DNA of 42,926 nucleotides from Verrucomicrobiales bacterium (GTDB lineage Bacteria; Verrucomicrobiota; Verrucomicrobiia; Verrucomicrobiales; DEV007). The stretch covers positions 1 through 42,926 of the forward strand of contig JABSSQ010000149.1 of NCBI GenBank assembly GCA_013213905.1, given 5' to 3'. Position numbers and translations under genes: made by a program. Below the pieces are notes generated by a model that was given only the letters and a program-made list of their open reading frames with translations, searched no databases and was not told the DNA's origin. This document shows, piece after piece, positions 33,423-42,880 of the stretch (positions are counted from its first letter, which is position 1; each line of letters opens with the position of its first letter).

Positions 33423-33437
33423 GTGGGTCTTCGACCC
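33423..33437 (-). promoter_or_regulatory. Stem-loop at the predicted 5' end of the beta-barrel mRNA
   Basis: TGGGTC-gaa-GACCCA (minus strand), perfect 6-bp stem, immediately downstream of the predicted sigma-54 start. Confidence 0.5.
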
Positions 33438-33449
33438 AAGGATTACCTA

Positions 33450-33465
33450 AGCACTTTCCATGCCA
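33450..33465 (-). promoter_or_regulatory. Candidate sigma-54 (-24/-12) promoter upstream of the beta-barrel gene
   Basis: TGGCATG-GAAA-GTGCT, GG-N10-GC spacing; two mismatches from TGGCACG-N4-TTGCW. Confidence 0.4.
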
Positions 33466-33602
33466 GCTTTGCGCGGACGCGGGGTTGCGAGACAATCCAG
33501 TAGGAACCTTTGTTTATTTGGGGTGGGTTCGCAACAAAAAATATCCAAAGATTTTCTAAGAAACTTTCGGTTCAATCGTCATAGGTCTTTGTGGGACGAG
33601 CT

Positions 33603-34424
33603 TTAGATGAAGCTAACTGCCTCAAATTCAGCGAGTTCCGCACAGTCCTCAGGAGCACTGAATAGTCCGAGCCCGACGTAGTAATTCTCGCTTACTAGCT
33701 CGAAAGGGCCGGTTATTTTTCCGGTCTCCTCCAATGAGTTTGTCACGTTTTCTCCGATTTCGGTCGGAGTTTTTGCCATAATCGGCCTCAAAACCCGCTT
33801 CACGCGCCCCACACTTTCGATTCGGGACACAATTTCCTGCCCGAGATAGCACCCTTTGTGGAAATCCACCGCCCATCGGTCCAAACCGAGCTCGGCTGGA
33901 AATGTTTCACCGCTGATTTCATACCCGGCCCTTGGAACGCAGGCAAGAATCCCTGCTGCAGTGAATTCCGTCGGGCTTATTTGATCTGCGTCCACAAAGT
34001 CCGACGAAAGCGCATCGGCCTGAACCCAGAGGTCTTTTCCAACCTTGCCAACTCGTATCGACACAACCCCCGGCTGTCCATCTATAAAATGGTGCACCAG
34101 CTTCATGCGTTCGGTCTCATCGACGATTTCACAATCATCCGCGATGAGATAGCGATCCAGCCGGTTGAAAATGGCTTCCCGCTGTGACAACTCTCCATCG
34201 AGGATCAAGCTGTCTTCACTCGCACTGATCCAGAGCAGAGCTTCAACCTTCCCCTTTAAAGCGCACAAACAGGCAGCCACGGCCTTTTCATTGAGGTTCT
34301 TCGAAACATCGTTCGTTACCTGCCCGTTCAAGAATCGAACACGGTCCGGACCCTTGATCCGGAAAACGGCGCGATTCGTCAGCGGAATCCATTTCCCTGC
34401 GAGGGCATCGATCAATTCTCTCAT
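33603..34424 (-). CDS. ygfZ: YgfZ/GcvT-like folate-binding protein
   Basis: FLNGQVTNDV and KGCYLGQEIVSRIESVGRVKR motif. Confidence 0.88.
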   Translation of the reverse strand: MRELIDALAGKWIPLTNRAVFRIKGPDRVRFLNGQVTNDVSKNLNEKAVAACLCALKGKVEALLWISASEDSLILDGELSQREAIFNRLDRYLIADDCEIVDETERMKLVHHFIDGQPGVVSIRVGKVGKDLWVQADALSSDFVDADQISPTEFTAAGILACVPRAGYEISGETFPAELGLDRWAVDFHKGCYLGQEIVSRIESVGRVKRVLRPIMAKTPTEIGENVTNSLEETGKITGPFELVSENYYVGLGLFSAPEDCAELAEFEAVSFI

Positions 34425-35302
34425 TTCTCCTGATCTGATTCTTCGTCTTTCTGAAAACGTTCCGCGATCACTGAAAAGTCCTTTTCGCCCAGATCATTCT
34501 TAAGCGCGCGGAACATGATGTTTGCCGTTGTTGAGGCAGCCGGCAGATCGACACCAAGACTCTTTCCCAGGCTTAGCGCATACTGCGCGTCCTTAAACAT
34601 GTTCTTCAGTGAGAAGTGCGGCTCGTAGTCCCGCTCAATAATCGTCGGCAGCTTCATCCCGGTGAGAATCGATGCACAGGCATTGTGTTCAATAGCTTGG
34701 GCCAAGCTATCCGGATTAATCCCGGCGGCAGTGACCAGTCCGTATGCTTCTGACAACACTTCGACTGTCGTCGCTGTGATCATATTGGTAGCGATCTTAA
34801 GCACAGTAGCCTCGCCCACTCTTCCCAAGTAGAGGATCTCCTTGGATGAGGCTTCAAGAACAGGAGTCACCTTCTCGAGCACTGCCGGATCGCCCCCTAT
34901 ATAGTAAACGAGAGCCCCCTTACCGGCGGCGACCTTGCTTCCAGTGAACGGAGCATCCAAAAAAGACGCACCGGCTTCTTTTGCGATCTGATAGGCCTTG
35001 ACCACAGATTCAGGATCCGCCGTACAGTTGTTGACAATCGTGTGTCGCTTGCAGAGCTCATCCTTCATTGCCGTCACCATTTCGACTAGAGCCTCTCCGT
35101 CCCGAACAAAGATGTGAATCACCTCGGAGAGCTTTGCGACCTCGGCAGGTGAACTAACAAAATTAGGTTCCGGTTTGGGGGTTCGATTCCAGACATACAC
35201 ATGCCGACCGGATTCCCTAAGCTGGGCAGCCACCTGGTTGCCGATGATACCCAGTCCGATCACTCCGACTTTTTCTGCTCCGTCACTTTGCATAACAAAC
35301 AC
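34421..35302 (-). CDS. NAD(P)-dependent oxidoreductase, 3-hydroxyisobutyrate dehydrogenase family
   Basis: VGVIGLGIIGNQVAAQL Rossmann motif, FLDAPFTGSKVAAGKGALVYYIGG, KIATNMI. Confidence 0.88.
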   Translation of the reverse strand: MFVMQSDGAEKVGVIGLGIIGNQVAAQLRESGRHVYVWNRTPKPEPNFVSSPAEVAKLSEVIHIFVRDGEALVEMVTAMKDELCKRHTIVNNCTADPESVVKAYQIAKEAGASFLDAPFTGSKVAAGKGALVYYIGGDPAVLEKVTPVLEASSKEILYLGRVGEATVLKIATNMITATTVEVLSEAYGLVTAAGINPDSLAQAIEHNACASILTGMKLPTIIERDYEPHFSLKNMFKDAQYALSLGKSLGVDLPAASTTANIMFRALKNDLGEKDFSVIAERFQKDEESDQEK

Positions 35303-35377
35303 TCACTCCTTCTAATTACGGATTGCAATCCGAATCCGTTTACGATTTCAGGGCCGGGCTTTCCGTTTCGAAGCTTT

Positions 35378-35824
35378 TCAGAGTTCGGGCGGGATATCCG
35401 CTCTCGAATCCAACCACTGTTGTAAAATCTCAATCGCCGCCGCCTGATCGATGATCCCCTTCGAATCTTTCGCCGTGCGCCCGGCCTGGTGGAGCTTCTC
35501 CATCGCTACCACCGTGGTATAGCGCTCATCCACTTCGTGAAAGGTAACTCCTTCGGGAACTTTTCCCTCGAGGATCTTGACGAACCGCCGAACACCTTCC
35601 ACCGCCGCTCCTTCCTCGCCACTCACTCGAAGCGGGAGCCCGATCACGAGATCTCGAATTTCCCGTTCCCGGACAATTTCTGAGATTCGATCAGCCGCAC
35701 CTTCGAGATCAGCAGCAGGCACTGTCTCCAGCGGATGAGCCAGCATGCCGATATCATCACTAACAGAAACGCCTATTCGCGCGGTTCCGTAGTCAATCCC
35801 CAAGGCTTTAATCCAATCAGACAC
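35378..35824 (-). CDS. ruvX: Putative pre-16S rRNA nuclease / YqgF RNase H-fold protein
   Basis: ALGIDYGTARIGVSVSD, VIGLPLRVSGEEG, VDERYTTVVA, IDQAAAIEILQQWLD. Confidence 0.92.
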   Translation of the reverse strand: MSDWIKALGIDYGTARIGVSVSDDIGMLAHPLETVPAADLEGAADRISEIVREREIRDLVIGLPLRVSGEEGAAVEGVRRFVKILEGKVPEGVTFHEVDERYTTVVAMEKLHQAGRTAKDSKGIIDQAAAIEILQQWLDSRADIPPEL

Positions 35825-35836
35825 GTGAGTTATTTG

Positions 35837-36937
35837 TTAGAGCAACTCGGGTGGCAGCACGTCCACCAACTTTTTGATTTGATCCGCATCGTTGCGGTCC
35901 GCCACGAGCACAGCATCAGCCGTCTTCACGACAATAAGGTCGCTCACTCCGAGGAGAGCAATGGTCGTGTCATCGGTCGCAGAGAAAACGATATTGTTAC
36001 TCGAGTCCACACTGACGAGCTTTCCCCGGCTGGAGTTATTGGAGTCGTCGCCATTAAGATATTTTGCCACCGAAGGCCATCCGCCAACGTCGTCCCAACC
36101 CACATCCGCTTCGATATTGAGAATCGTTTTCGCATTCTCCATGAGTGCGTAGTCGATCGAGACTTTATCGAGTCCCGGGAACTGCTCTTCCACCACGGAA
36201 GAAAAATCATCTGCGTCGCGCAGCGTTTCGACAAAGGCGGAAAGTTGAGGGCAATGCTGTGAAAGCTCGCGCAGCAGTGTCTGGATCGTCCAGATAAAGA
36301 TGCCGGCATTCCATGAGAAGTTTCCGCTCTCGAGATACTCTTCGGCCACTTCGACAGAGGGTTTCTCCCGAAAGCAATTGACCTGGTGCACGGCGTGATC
36401 TGTGGATACCGAATCCGACTGTTCACCACGCTCAATGTAACCGTAGCTTGGGCAGGCCCAGTCAGGTCGAATTCCCAGTGTTACGATCGCATCCTCTGCG
36501 CTGGCAGCATCGGCAGCCGACTGCAGCACTGAACGAAACTCGGCATCTTTGATCACGAGCTGATCCGCCGGCAGGGCAATCATGGTTGCATCAGGATTTC
36601 TCGCCGCGATCCATCCTGCGGCCAGCGCGATCGCCGGAGCCGTATCTCGACGCGCCGGTTCAGCCACCACATTTTCTGCCGGGATCATCGGGAGCGCCTC
36701 TCGAATTCCCTCGACTTGCACCTCATTCGTCAGGACGAGGATTCGCTCCGGAGGAATGAGCCCATCGAGACGTTTTACCGCTTTTTCAATCAAGGTCTCT
36801 TCGTCGAAGAGGTTGAGCAGTTGTTTCGGGCGAACATTGCGGCTGAGGGGCCAGAAGCGGGTCCCACTTCCGCCGGCAAGAATTAGAGCGTATAGATTAG
36901 AGGAGTCACTCATAGGGAGATTGGATACCTGAAGCAA
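35837..36937 (-). CDS. manC: Mannose-1-phosphate guanylyltransferase
   Basis: YALILAGGSGTRFWPLSRNVRPKQLL, FREKPSVEVAEEYL, WNAGIFIW, VGWDDVGGWPSV. Confidence 0.92.
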   Translation of the reverse strand: MLQVSNLPMSDSSNLYALILAGGSGTRFWPLSRNVRPKQLLNLFDEETLIEKAVKRLDGLIPPERILVLTNEVQVEGIREALPMIPAENVVAEPARRDTAPAIALAAGWIAARNPDATMIALPADQLVIKDAEFRSVLQSAADAASAEDAIVTLGIRPDWACPSYGYIERGEQSDSVSTDHAVHQVNCFREKPSVEVAEEYLESGNFSWNAGIFIWTIQTLLRELSQHCPQLSAFVETLRDADDFSSVVEEQFPGLDKVSIDYALMENAKTILNIEADVGWDDVGGWPSVAKYLNGDDSNNSSRGKLVSVDSSNNIVFSATDDTTIALLGVSDLIVVKTADAVLVADRNDADQIKKLVDVLPPELL

Positions 36938-36959
36938 TCAGTACTGTCACCTGTCCGGA

Positions 36960-37877
36960 TTGCAAAAGCAATGTGACCTCATTCCCTTGCAGGAACCCGA
37001 CAGTGGCGTTCTATATCGGGTCGTGATCGACCGCCGAATCCAGCTGGCCTCTCTGTTGCCGTCATTCCTCTGCCTCGACGCTCCGCTCGTGGCCTTGGGC
37101 TGGTCAGTGGCGGTTACCTTTCATTCCGGAAGCTCCACGGATACCTCGATCCCGAAACTGCTGGTCCTGTTCTTCGGCGTCTGGTCCGTTTATCTGGCCG
37201 ACCGGATCTACGACTCTTATCGCCTCCGGGAAGTAAAGGATCTGACGAGCCGTCATCAGTTCGCTGTTCGTTTCCGCCCCCTCCTGTGGACCCTGCTGGC
37301 GGCCACTGCCACTATCAGTGTTTCTAGACTGCTCAACATCAAGGATCCCCCCTATCTATACAAGGGAGTCATTCTTGCCGCCGCCACTGCCGTCTATTTT
37401 GCAGTCTTCCGCCTGGTTCCAAAACCGTGGTGCCGCTGGATCCCGGGCAAGGAGATCGTAATTTCGCTCTGCTTTGCCTTTGGCGTCATGCTCACCGCCG
37501 ACACGGCCAGCCTCACTATTCTCAACGGAATCCTTGCCCTTGGACTGGCTGGCATCTGTCTCTATAATTGTCTCATCATCTCCTACAGCGAATCGGCCTT
37601 CGACGGTCAGCATGACCCGCAGGCATTCTACGCCCTTCATCCAGAGTTGCCTCCTCCCGCATGGCCGGGCTGGGTCAGCGGGATTTCAGGCTGTCTGGTT
37701 TTCCTGATCGATGAGGACCTCATCGTGGGAAGCTCACTTCTTATTTCGAGTGTGGCTCTCTACTATCTTTCGCGAAGTATCGACAGAAACAAACCCGCAC
37801 CATTTGTTCAGGCAGCAGCGGATGCCATCCTTCTTCTTCCCTGGCCCATCGTGATTTTGATCGTCCTGATTTTCTGA
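36960..37877 (+). CDS. Polytopic UbiA-like membrane protein (start uncertain, TTG 36960 or GTG 37023)
   Basis: Multiple predicted TM helices and VYLADRIYDSYRLREVKDLTSRHQF, resembling a UbiA-type D-x3-D motif. Confidence 0.6.
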   Translation: MQKQCDLIPLQEPDSGVLYRVVIDRRIQLASLLPSFLCLDAPLVALGWSVAVTFHSGSSTDTSIPKLLVLFFGVWSVYLADRIYDSYRLREVKDLTSRHQFAVRFRPLLWTLLAATATISVSRLLNIKDPPYLYKGVILAAATAVYFAVFRLVPKPWCRWIPGKEIVISLCFAFGVMLTADTASLTILNGILALGLAGICLYNCLIISYSESAFDGQHDPQAFYALHPELPPPAWPGWVSGISGCLVFLIDEDLIVGSSLLISSVALYYLSRSIDRNKPAPFVQAAADAILLLPWPIVILIVLIF

Positions 37878-37954
37878 ATCGGCGGCCATTCAGTCACTCT
37901 CCAGCTACGCTTGACCCGTTGACGAGGTGATAGCCTGAGTTACACTCCCCCGTC

Positions 37955-39226
37955 ATGCTAGATATCAGACAGCTTCGTGAAGGCGCCGACGCCGTAAAAG
38001 CCCGCATCAAGAATCGCGGAGGCGACGCCTGGTCGTTGATCGACGAGATTCTCGAGTGCGACGAGAAACGTCGCGCCGGCGAAACCGAAAAGCAGCAACT
38101 CCAGGGAGACCGCAATCGCATCTCCAAGGAAATCGGAATGCTGAAGCGCGAAGGCAAGGACAGTTCTGAAATTGAAGCAAAGGTTCGCGGTATTGGTGAG
38201 CGCATCAAGGCGATCGGCGAAGAGGCCGATGCCGCTGAAGCCCGTCAGACCGAGCTGCTTCTCCAGGTTCCAAACCTGCCCCATGCTGCCTGCCCCGTCG
38301 GTGAAAACGAAGAAGCGAACCCGGAAATCCGTGTCTGGGGCAACAAACCTTCCTTCGACTTCGAGCCGAAGGACCATGTCGAAATCGGCGAAAGCCTCAA
38401 TCTCTTCAGCTTCGAACTGGCCACCAAGATCAGCAGCAGTGGCTTTATTACTTTCACCGGTGCAGGTGCCAAGCTTCAGCGCGCCCTCATCCAGTTCCTG
38501 CTCGACCTGCAGACTCAGGAACATGGCTACACCGAAGTCGCGCCGCCCTGCATTATCAATCGCGATGCGATGTACGGCACCGGCCAGCTACCGAAGTTCG
38601 AGTTCGACATGTACGGCCTCGAAGAGAACGCCTTCTTCCTCGCACCGACCGCCGAAGTTCCGGTGACCAACCTTTACCGCGAGCAACTCCTCAAGCAGGA
38701 TGAACTCCCCATCAAGGTAACAGCCCACACGCCATGCTTCCGTCGCGAGGCCGGCTCGGCCGGTCGCGAAAGCCGCGGCATGATCCGAATGCACCAGTTC
38801 GACAAAGTCGAACTCGTCAACATCGCCCACCCGGACCACTCATTCGACATGCTTGAGAAACTGACGGCCGAAGCCGAAACAGTTCTCCAGAAGCTTGGCC
38901 TGCACTACCGCACCATCGAGCTTTGCACCGGGGATCTCGGATTCAGTGCTACGAAAACTTACGACATTGAAGTCTGGGCTCCCGGCCACGGCGGCTACCT
39001 CGAGGTCTCCAGCTGCTCTAACTTTGGCGACTACCAGGCCCGCCGCATGCGTCTGCGTTTCAAAGACGAGAGCGGGAAGAACCGATTCGCTCATACCCTG
39101 AACGGATCCGGCACCGCCCTGCCCCGTCTTTACGTGGCCCTGATCGAGACCTACCAGCAGGCCGACGGCAGCATCCTCGTTCCTGAGGCACTTCAGCCCT
39201 ACCTCGGCACTAACAGGATCTCCTGA
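37955..39226 (+). CDS. serS: Serine--tRNA ligase
   Basis: MLDIRQLREG, FLAPTAEVPVTNLYRE, CFRREAGSAGRESRGMIRMHQFDKVE, class II motif 3 region. Confidence 0.96.
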   Translation: MLDIRQLREGADAVKARIKNRGGDAWSLIDEILECDEKRRAGETEKQQLQGDRNRISKEIGMLKREGKDSSEIEAKVRGIGERIKAIGEEADAAEARQTELLLQVPNLPHAACPVGENEEANPEIRVWGNKPSFDFEPKDHVEIGESLNLFSFELATKISSSGFITFTGAGAKLQRALIQFLLDLQTQEHGYTEVAPPCIINRDAMYGTGQLPKFEFDMYGLEENAFFLAPTAEVPVTNLYREQLLKQDELPIKVTAHTPCFRREAGSAGRESRGMIRMHQFDKVELVNIAHPDHSFDMLEKLTAEAETVLQKLGLHYRTIELCTGDLGFSATKTYDIEVWAPGHGGYLEVSSCSNFGDYQARRMRLRFKDESGKNRFAHTLNGSGTALPRLYVALIETYQQADGSILVPEALQPYLGTNRIS

Positions 39227-39244
39227 TCGGCTCAGTACACAAAC

Positions 39245-39276
39245 AGCCCGGCGACGCACCGCGAAGCCGGGCTTTT
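39245..39276 (+). terminator. Rho-independent terminator of serS
   Basis: AGCCCGGC...GCCGGGCTTTT. Confidence 0.8.
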
Positions 39277-39298
39277 GAATTCTAGTCTTCGACTGCGA

Positions 39299-39670
<372 letters not shown>

Positions 39671-39696
39671 TTATTCTCGGATACAGAGCGGTAGAG

Positions 39697-39712
39697 AGCA
39701 TCAAGCGTGCCA
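39697..39712 (-). promoter_or_regulatory. Sigma-54 (-24/-12) promoter of the PII gene
   Basis: Minus strand TTGGCACG-CTTG-ATGCT: GG-N10-GC spacing, one mismatch from the consensus core; 45 bp before the PII start codon. Confidence 0.75.
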
Positions 39713-39780
39713 ACTCTTAAAATTCCTCCCGCAACCCACGTTCTATAAAGGAAGTTAAGTTTCTTCGGATTTCCCGAACT

Positions 39781-39815
39781 TGGTAATTTCAAATTCTGTG
39801 GTAAATAATTTACCA
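39781..39815. promoter_or_regulatory. Palindromic operator / enhancer-site pair in the PII-activator intergenic region
   Basis: Perfect palindrome TGGTAAAT-A-ATTTACCA (39799-39815) preceded by imperfect TGGTAATTT-C-AAATTctgt (39781-39799). Confidence 0.55.
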
Positions 39816-39841
39816 TCTCCTGCTAAAGAACTGACCAGTTT

Positions 39842-41272
39842 ATGACCAGTGGCCCTGCTTTACTCGTGATCGATCCGGACCCCGGCGTTGCCAGCGCGAT
39901 TGGCCGCGCCCTCAAAGAGTCTGATATCAGGATCACTTCGGTCGCCAGCGGAGACGAAGCGATCGAGGAACTGGATTCCGGTGAATTCGACATCGTCATC
40001 TGTGACCTCGCTTTTGAGGAGGGGCGTGGGTTTGCTCTCTTGAAGAAGGTTCAAAAAGCAACGCCGCAACCTCCCTTCATTGCTCTTAGCGAGCTCGCCG
40101 ACAGTCGGTCCGCGATCGAAGCGGTCAAAGCCGGAGCTTTCGATTTTATTCCCAAGCCAATTTCAGCTCCCGATCTCAACCGGGCCATCGATGAGGCGAT
40201 TGATTGTTCGCGACGCGCCAGCGAGCCGGTCGCGATCGATCCTCGCAACGAATTCAGCGACGGAGTCGATACGCTCGTAGGCAACAGCCGCGCGATGCTC
40301 GATGTCTATAAGGCACTGGGACGCCTTTCGGCGACACCGGTTACCGTGCTCATTCGCGGCGAAACCGGAACCGGTAAAGAACTTGTCGCCCGCGCGGTTT
40401 ACCAACACGGTCACCGCGCCCACAAACCGTTCATCACCATCAATTGCGCAGCGATCCCTGAGAACCTTCTCGAGTCGGAACTCTTTGGTCACGAGAAAGG
40501 TGCCTTCACCGGAGCAGTCGCCACTCGAATCGGAAAGTTTGAACAGGCCAACGGGGCAACCCTGTTCCTCGACGAGATCGGCGATCTGAATCACTCGCTC
40601 CAGGCCAAGCTGCTTCGCGTGCTGCAGGAAAAGCGATTTCAACGCGTTGGCGGCTCCGAAGAAATCCAGGTCGATGTCCGCATCATTGCGGCAACTCACC
40701 GGCCTCTCGAGAAAATGATTTCCGAAGGCGATTTCCGGGAAGATCTTTTTTACCGGCTCAACGTCGCCACGATCAAACTGCCACCGCTGCGTGACCGGAC
40801 CGGGGATATCCAGTTGCTCACCGGATTCTTTCTCAAACGATTCAGCGAGGAACTCGGCCTGCCGCCAACTGCCATGACACGAAGCGCGGTGTCACGACTA
40901 GAATCTTCCCGCCTTCCGGGCAATGTACGTCAGCTTCAGAACATCGTTCGCAAGGCACTGTTGCGATCAAGAGGTTATGCCATTGACCGGGATACCATCG
41001 ATGATCTGCTCGTTGAAACGGAACCTCCGGAACAGAAGTCAGCAGAAACCGGTTCGGTGGAACAATACTGTCGCCAACTCGTGGCGGACGCAGCTAACGG
41101 AATGCTGGAGAACGTTCACCAGATCGCTGTCGAACGCGTCGAAGCCAACCTCATCGAAAGTGCCCTCGAAAAGAGTGAGGGAAACATCAGCAAGGCCTCC
41201 AAGTGGCTCGGACTGTCGCGCCTCACCTTTCGGGAGAAAGCAAAGCGCTACGGAATTGTCGATGACCGCTAA
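39842..41272 (+). CDS. NtrC-family sigma-54-dependent response regulator
   Basis: Receiver domain (VICDLAF, FIPKPIS), AAA+ with [14 protein letters not shown] and FLDEIGDL, Fis-type C-terminal HTH ([25 protein letters not shown]). Confidence 0.95.
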   Translation: MTSGPALLVIDPDPGVASAIGRALKESDIRITSVASGDEAIEELDSGEFDIVICDLAFEEGRGFALLKKVQKATPQPPFIALSELADSRSAIEAVKAGAFDFIPKPISAPDLNRAIDEAIDCSRRASEPVAIDPRNEFSDGVDTLVGNSRAMLDVYKALGRLSATPVTVLIRGETGTGKELVARAVYQHGHRAHKPFITINCAAIPENLLESELFGHEKGAFTGAVATRIGKFEQANGATLFLDEIGDLNHSLQAKLLRVLQEKRFQRVGGSEEIQVDVRIIAATHRPLEKMISEGDFREDLFYRLNVATIKLPPLRDRTGDIQLLTGFFLKRFSEELGLPPTAMTRSAVSRLESSRLPGNVRQLQNIVRKALLRSRGYAIDRDTIDDLLVETEPPEQKSAETGSVEQYCRQLVADAANGMLENVHQIAVERVEANLIESALEKSEGNISKASKWLGLSRLTFREKAKRYGIVDDR

Positions 41273-41991
41273 GCCGTCGGCATCGCCAGCCAGGCCGTCG
41301 TGGTTCCATCGGCGTAGCGAAGGCCCAGGCGAATGTTCATCTGCCCGGCCAGAACCGCAGCCGTCGTCAACCCAAGGCCATAGTGCTCAGCACCCTTAGT
41401 CGTATGGAACGGGACAAAGGACTCTTTCAAACTGTCCTCGGTCATCTCGACGCTGGTGTTGCGGATGAAAAGATCCACCGTACCACCCGGACTGGCTTCG
41501 CCGGGAGGAAAAACATCAATCGCGACGGAACTGTTCGGTGTTCCGGCTGCAGCCTGGGCAGCGTTCTTAATGAGCTGAGTAAAAACCTCGCCAAGCTTTC
41601 CCGAATCACCGGCAATTCCCGGAAGGCCTTCCCGGAAATTTACCTGCAGGCTGACGCCCGCTTCATTACATGCCTCCTCGGCTTTTGACGTCCAGTAGGC
41701 GGAAACCGCATCGAGTGATACCGAATCCGAATCGCAGCGGCTGCACCCGGACGAGGTCAGGACGACCCGGTTCAGATCAGAAGCCGTCTTCGCGGCGTCC
41801 TGCATCTGCTGAGCACTTTCGCGGACTTCGCCGCTGATACCGTCATCATAGAGGATCAGGCTGGAGAACCCCTGGATTACCCCCATGAGGTTGTTGTGCT
41901 TGTGGACCAGGCCTTTCAAAAACTCCTCGTAGAAGTGCCGCGTGGGCCCCTCTTCGAGCCGATAGTCGTCTGCAAATATGAAGTCGGCCAT
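41269..41991 (-). CDS. Soluble histidine kinase-like protein with divergent G1 box
   Basis: H-box-like LVHKHNNLMGVIQGFSS, N-box VFTQLIKNAAQA, G2-like HYGLGLTTAAVLAGQM; canonical DxGxG not found. Confidence 0.75.
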   Translation of the reverse strand: MADFIFADDYRLEEGPTRHFYEEFLKGLVHKHNNLMGVIQGFSSLILYDDGISGEVRESAQQMQDAAKTASDLNRVVLTSSGCSRCDSDSVSLDAVSAYWTSKAEEACNEAGVSLQVNFREGLPGIAGDSGKLGEVFTQLIKNAAQAAAGTPNSSVAIDVFPPGEASPGGTVDLFIRNTSVEMTEDSLKESFVPFHTTKGAEHYGLGLTTAAVLAGQMNIRLGLRYADGTTTAWLAMPTA

Positions 41992-42000
41992 AGTCAGAAT

Positions 42001-42043
42001 TTCGGGTTCTCTATGATGATAGAACCTGAATTAGTTTACACAA
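42001..42043 (-). promoter_or_regulatory. Kinase promoter with inverted-repeat operator overlapping the -10
   Basis: Arms TTCGGGTTCT / AGAACCTGAA (9/10 complementary, 10-bp spacer, 42001-42030); minus-strand TTGTGT-16 bp-TATCAT. Confidence 0.4.
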
Positions 42044-42076
42044 CTTAATAAATTGGAAGGTCACCGCAACAACACC

Positions 42077-42880
42077 CTAACGGAACAACACTCGCTCGGC
42101 GCTAAGTATGGATTTCAAACCAGAATCTCCCTGGTCGACTATTAATTCTCCATCGTTCCCCAATCCGTGACCAATGCCATGGACGATACCTTCGGTGGTG
42201 ACCACTTCGATCTGGCGACCGGAGAGAACGCTTCTCACTTCGAGCCAGTCGAGCACCTCACCAAAATTAGTGAGCATGTTAGGATAACTGTTAGCAAAAC
42301 CGCTGACGATTTCACCCAGTAAAAAACTGCGGCTCGATTCGCATCGCTCGAGCTCGTAAATCGTGGTGGCGATCTCACGCAACTCAACTGGAAATTCATC
42401 GGCGCGCATGTTCACATTCAGACCAATGCCAACCACCGCAAACGGCTCAGGAACGAGAACGGTCTCAACGAGAATACCGGCCAGCTTCTTTTCTTCATAG
42501 AGCAGGTCGTTCGGCCACTTCGCCTGGAGCTCACCTTCCACCGTCAGGACTGATTCCACCGAACTCCCGAGAACATAGGCTGCGAGGTGGGGTAGTCGGC
42601 ACCAGGTCTCTTTCGGTTCCTCCAACTTTAACGCGATGGAGAATAGCAGGTTTCTTCCCGAAGAAGCTTCCCAGCGATCCCCGCGCCGACCGCGCCCCTG
42701 ATGCTGAAGATCGGCTACGATCAGATCGAGGTGCTTTGCCTTTCCGCCGCGAATGCGATTCAAGAGGTCATCATTGGTCGAACCCGTTTCCTCGAGATGA
42801 AGAAAATGCTCAGTCGTGAACTGCTCCTTCACCGACTCACTCAACGCGGCCGAAACCGACTCGTAGGTGAGATCGCTCAT
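42077..42880 (-). CDS. birA: Biotin--[acetyl-CoA-carboxylase] ligase
   Basis: EETGSTNDDLL, QGRGRRGDRWEASSGRNLLFSIAL, KWPNDLLYEEKKLAGILVE, VGIGLNVN. Confidence 0.94.
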   Translation of the reverse strand: MSDLTYESVSAALSESVKEQFTTEHFLHLEETGSTNDDLLNRIRGGKAKHLDLIVADLQHQGRGRRGDRWEASSGRNLLFSIALKLEEPKETWCRLPHLAAYVLGSSVESVLTVEGELQAKWPNDLLYEEKKLAGILVETVLVPEPFAVVGIGLNVNMRADEFPVELREIATTIYELERCESSRSFLLGEIVSGFANSYPNMLTNFGEVLDWLEVRSVLSGRQIEVVTTEGIVHGIGHGLGNDGELIVDQGDSGLKSILSAERVLFR

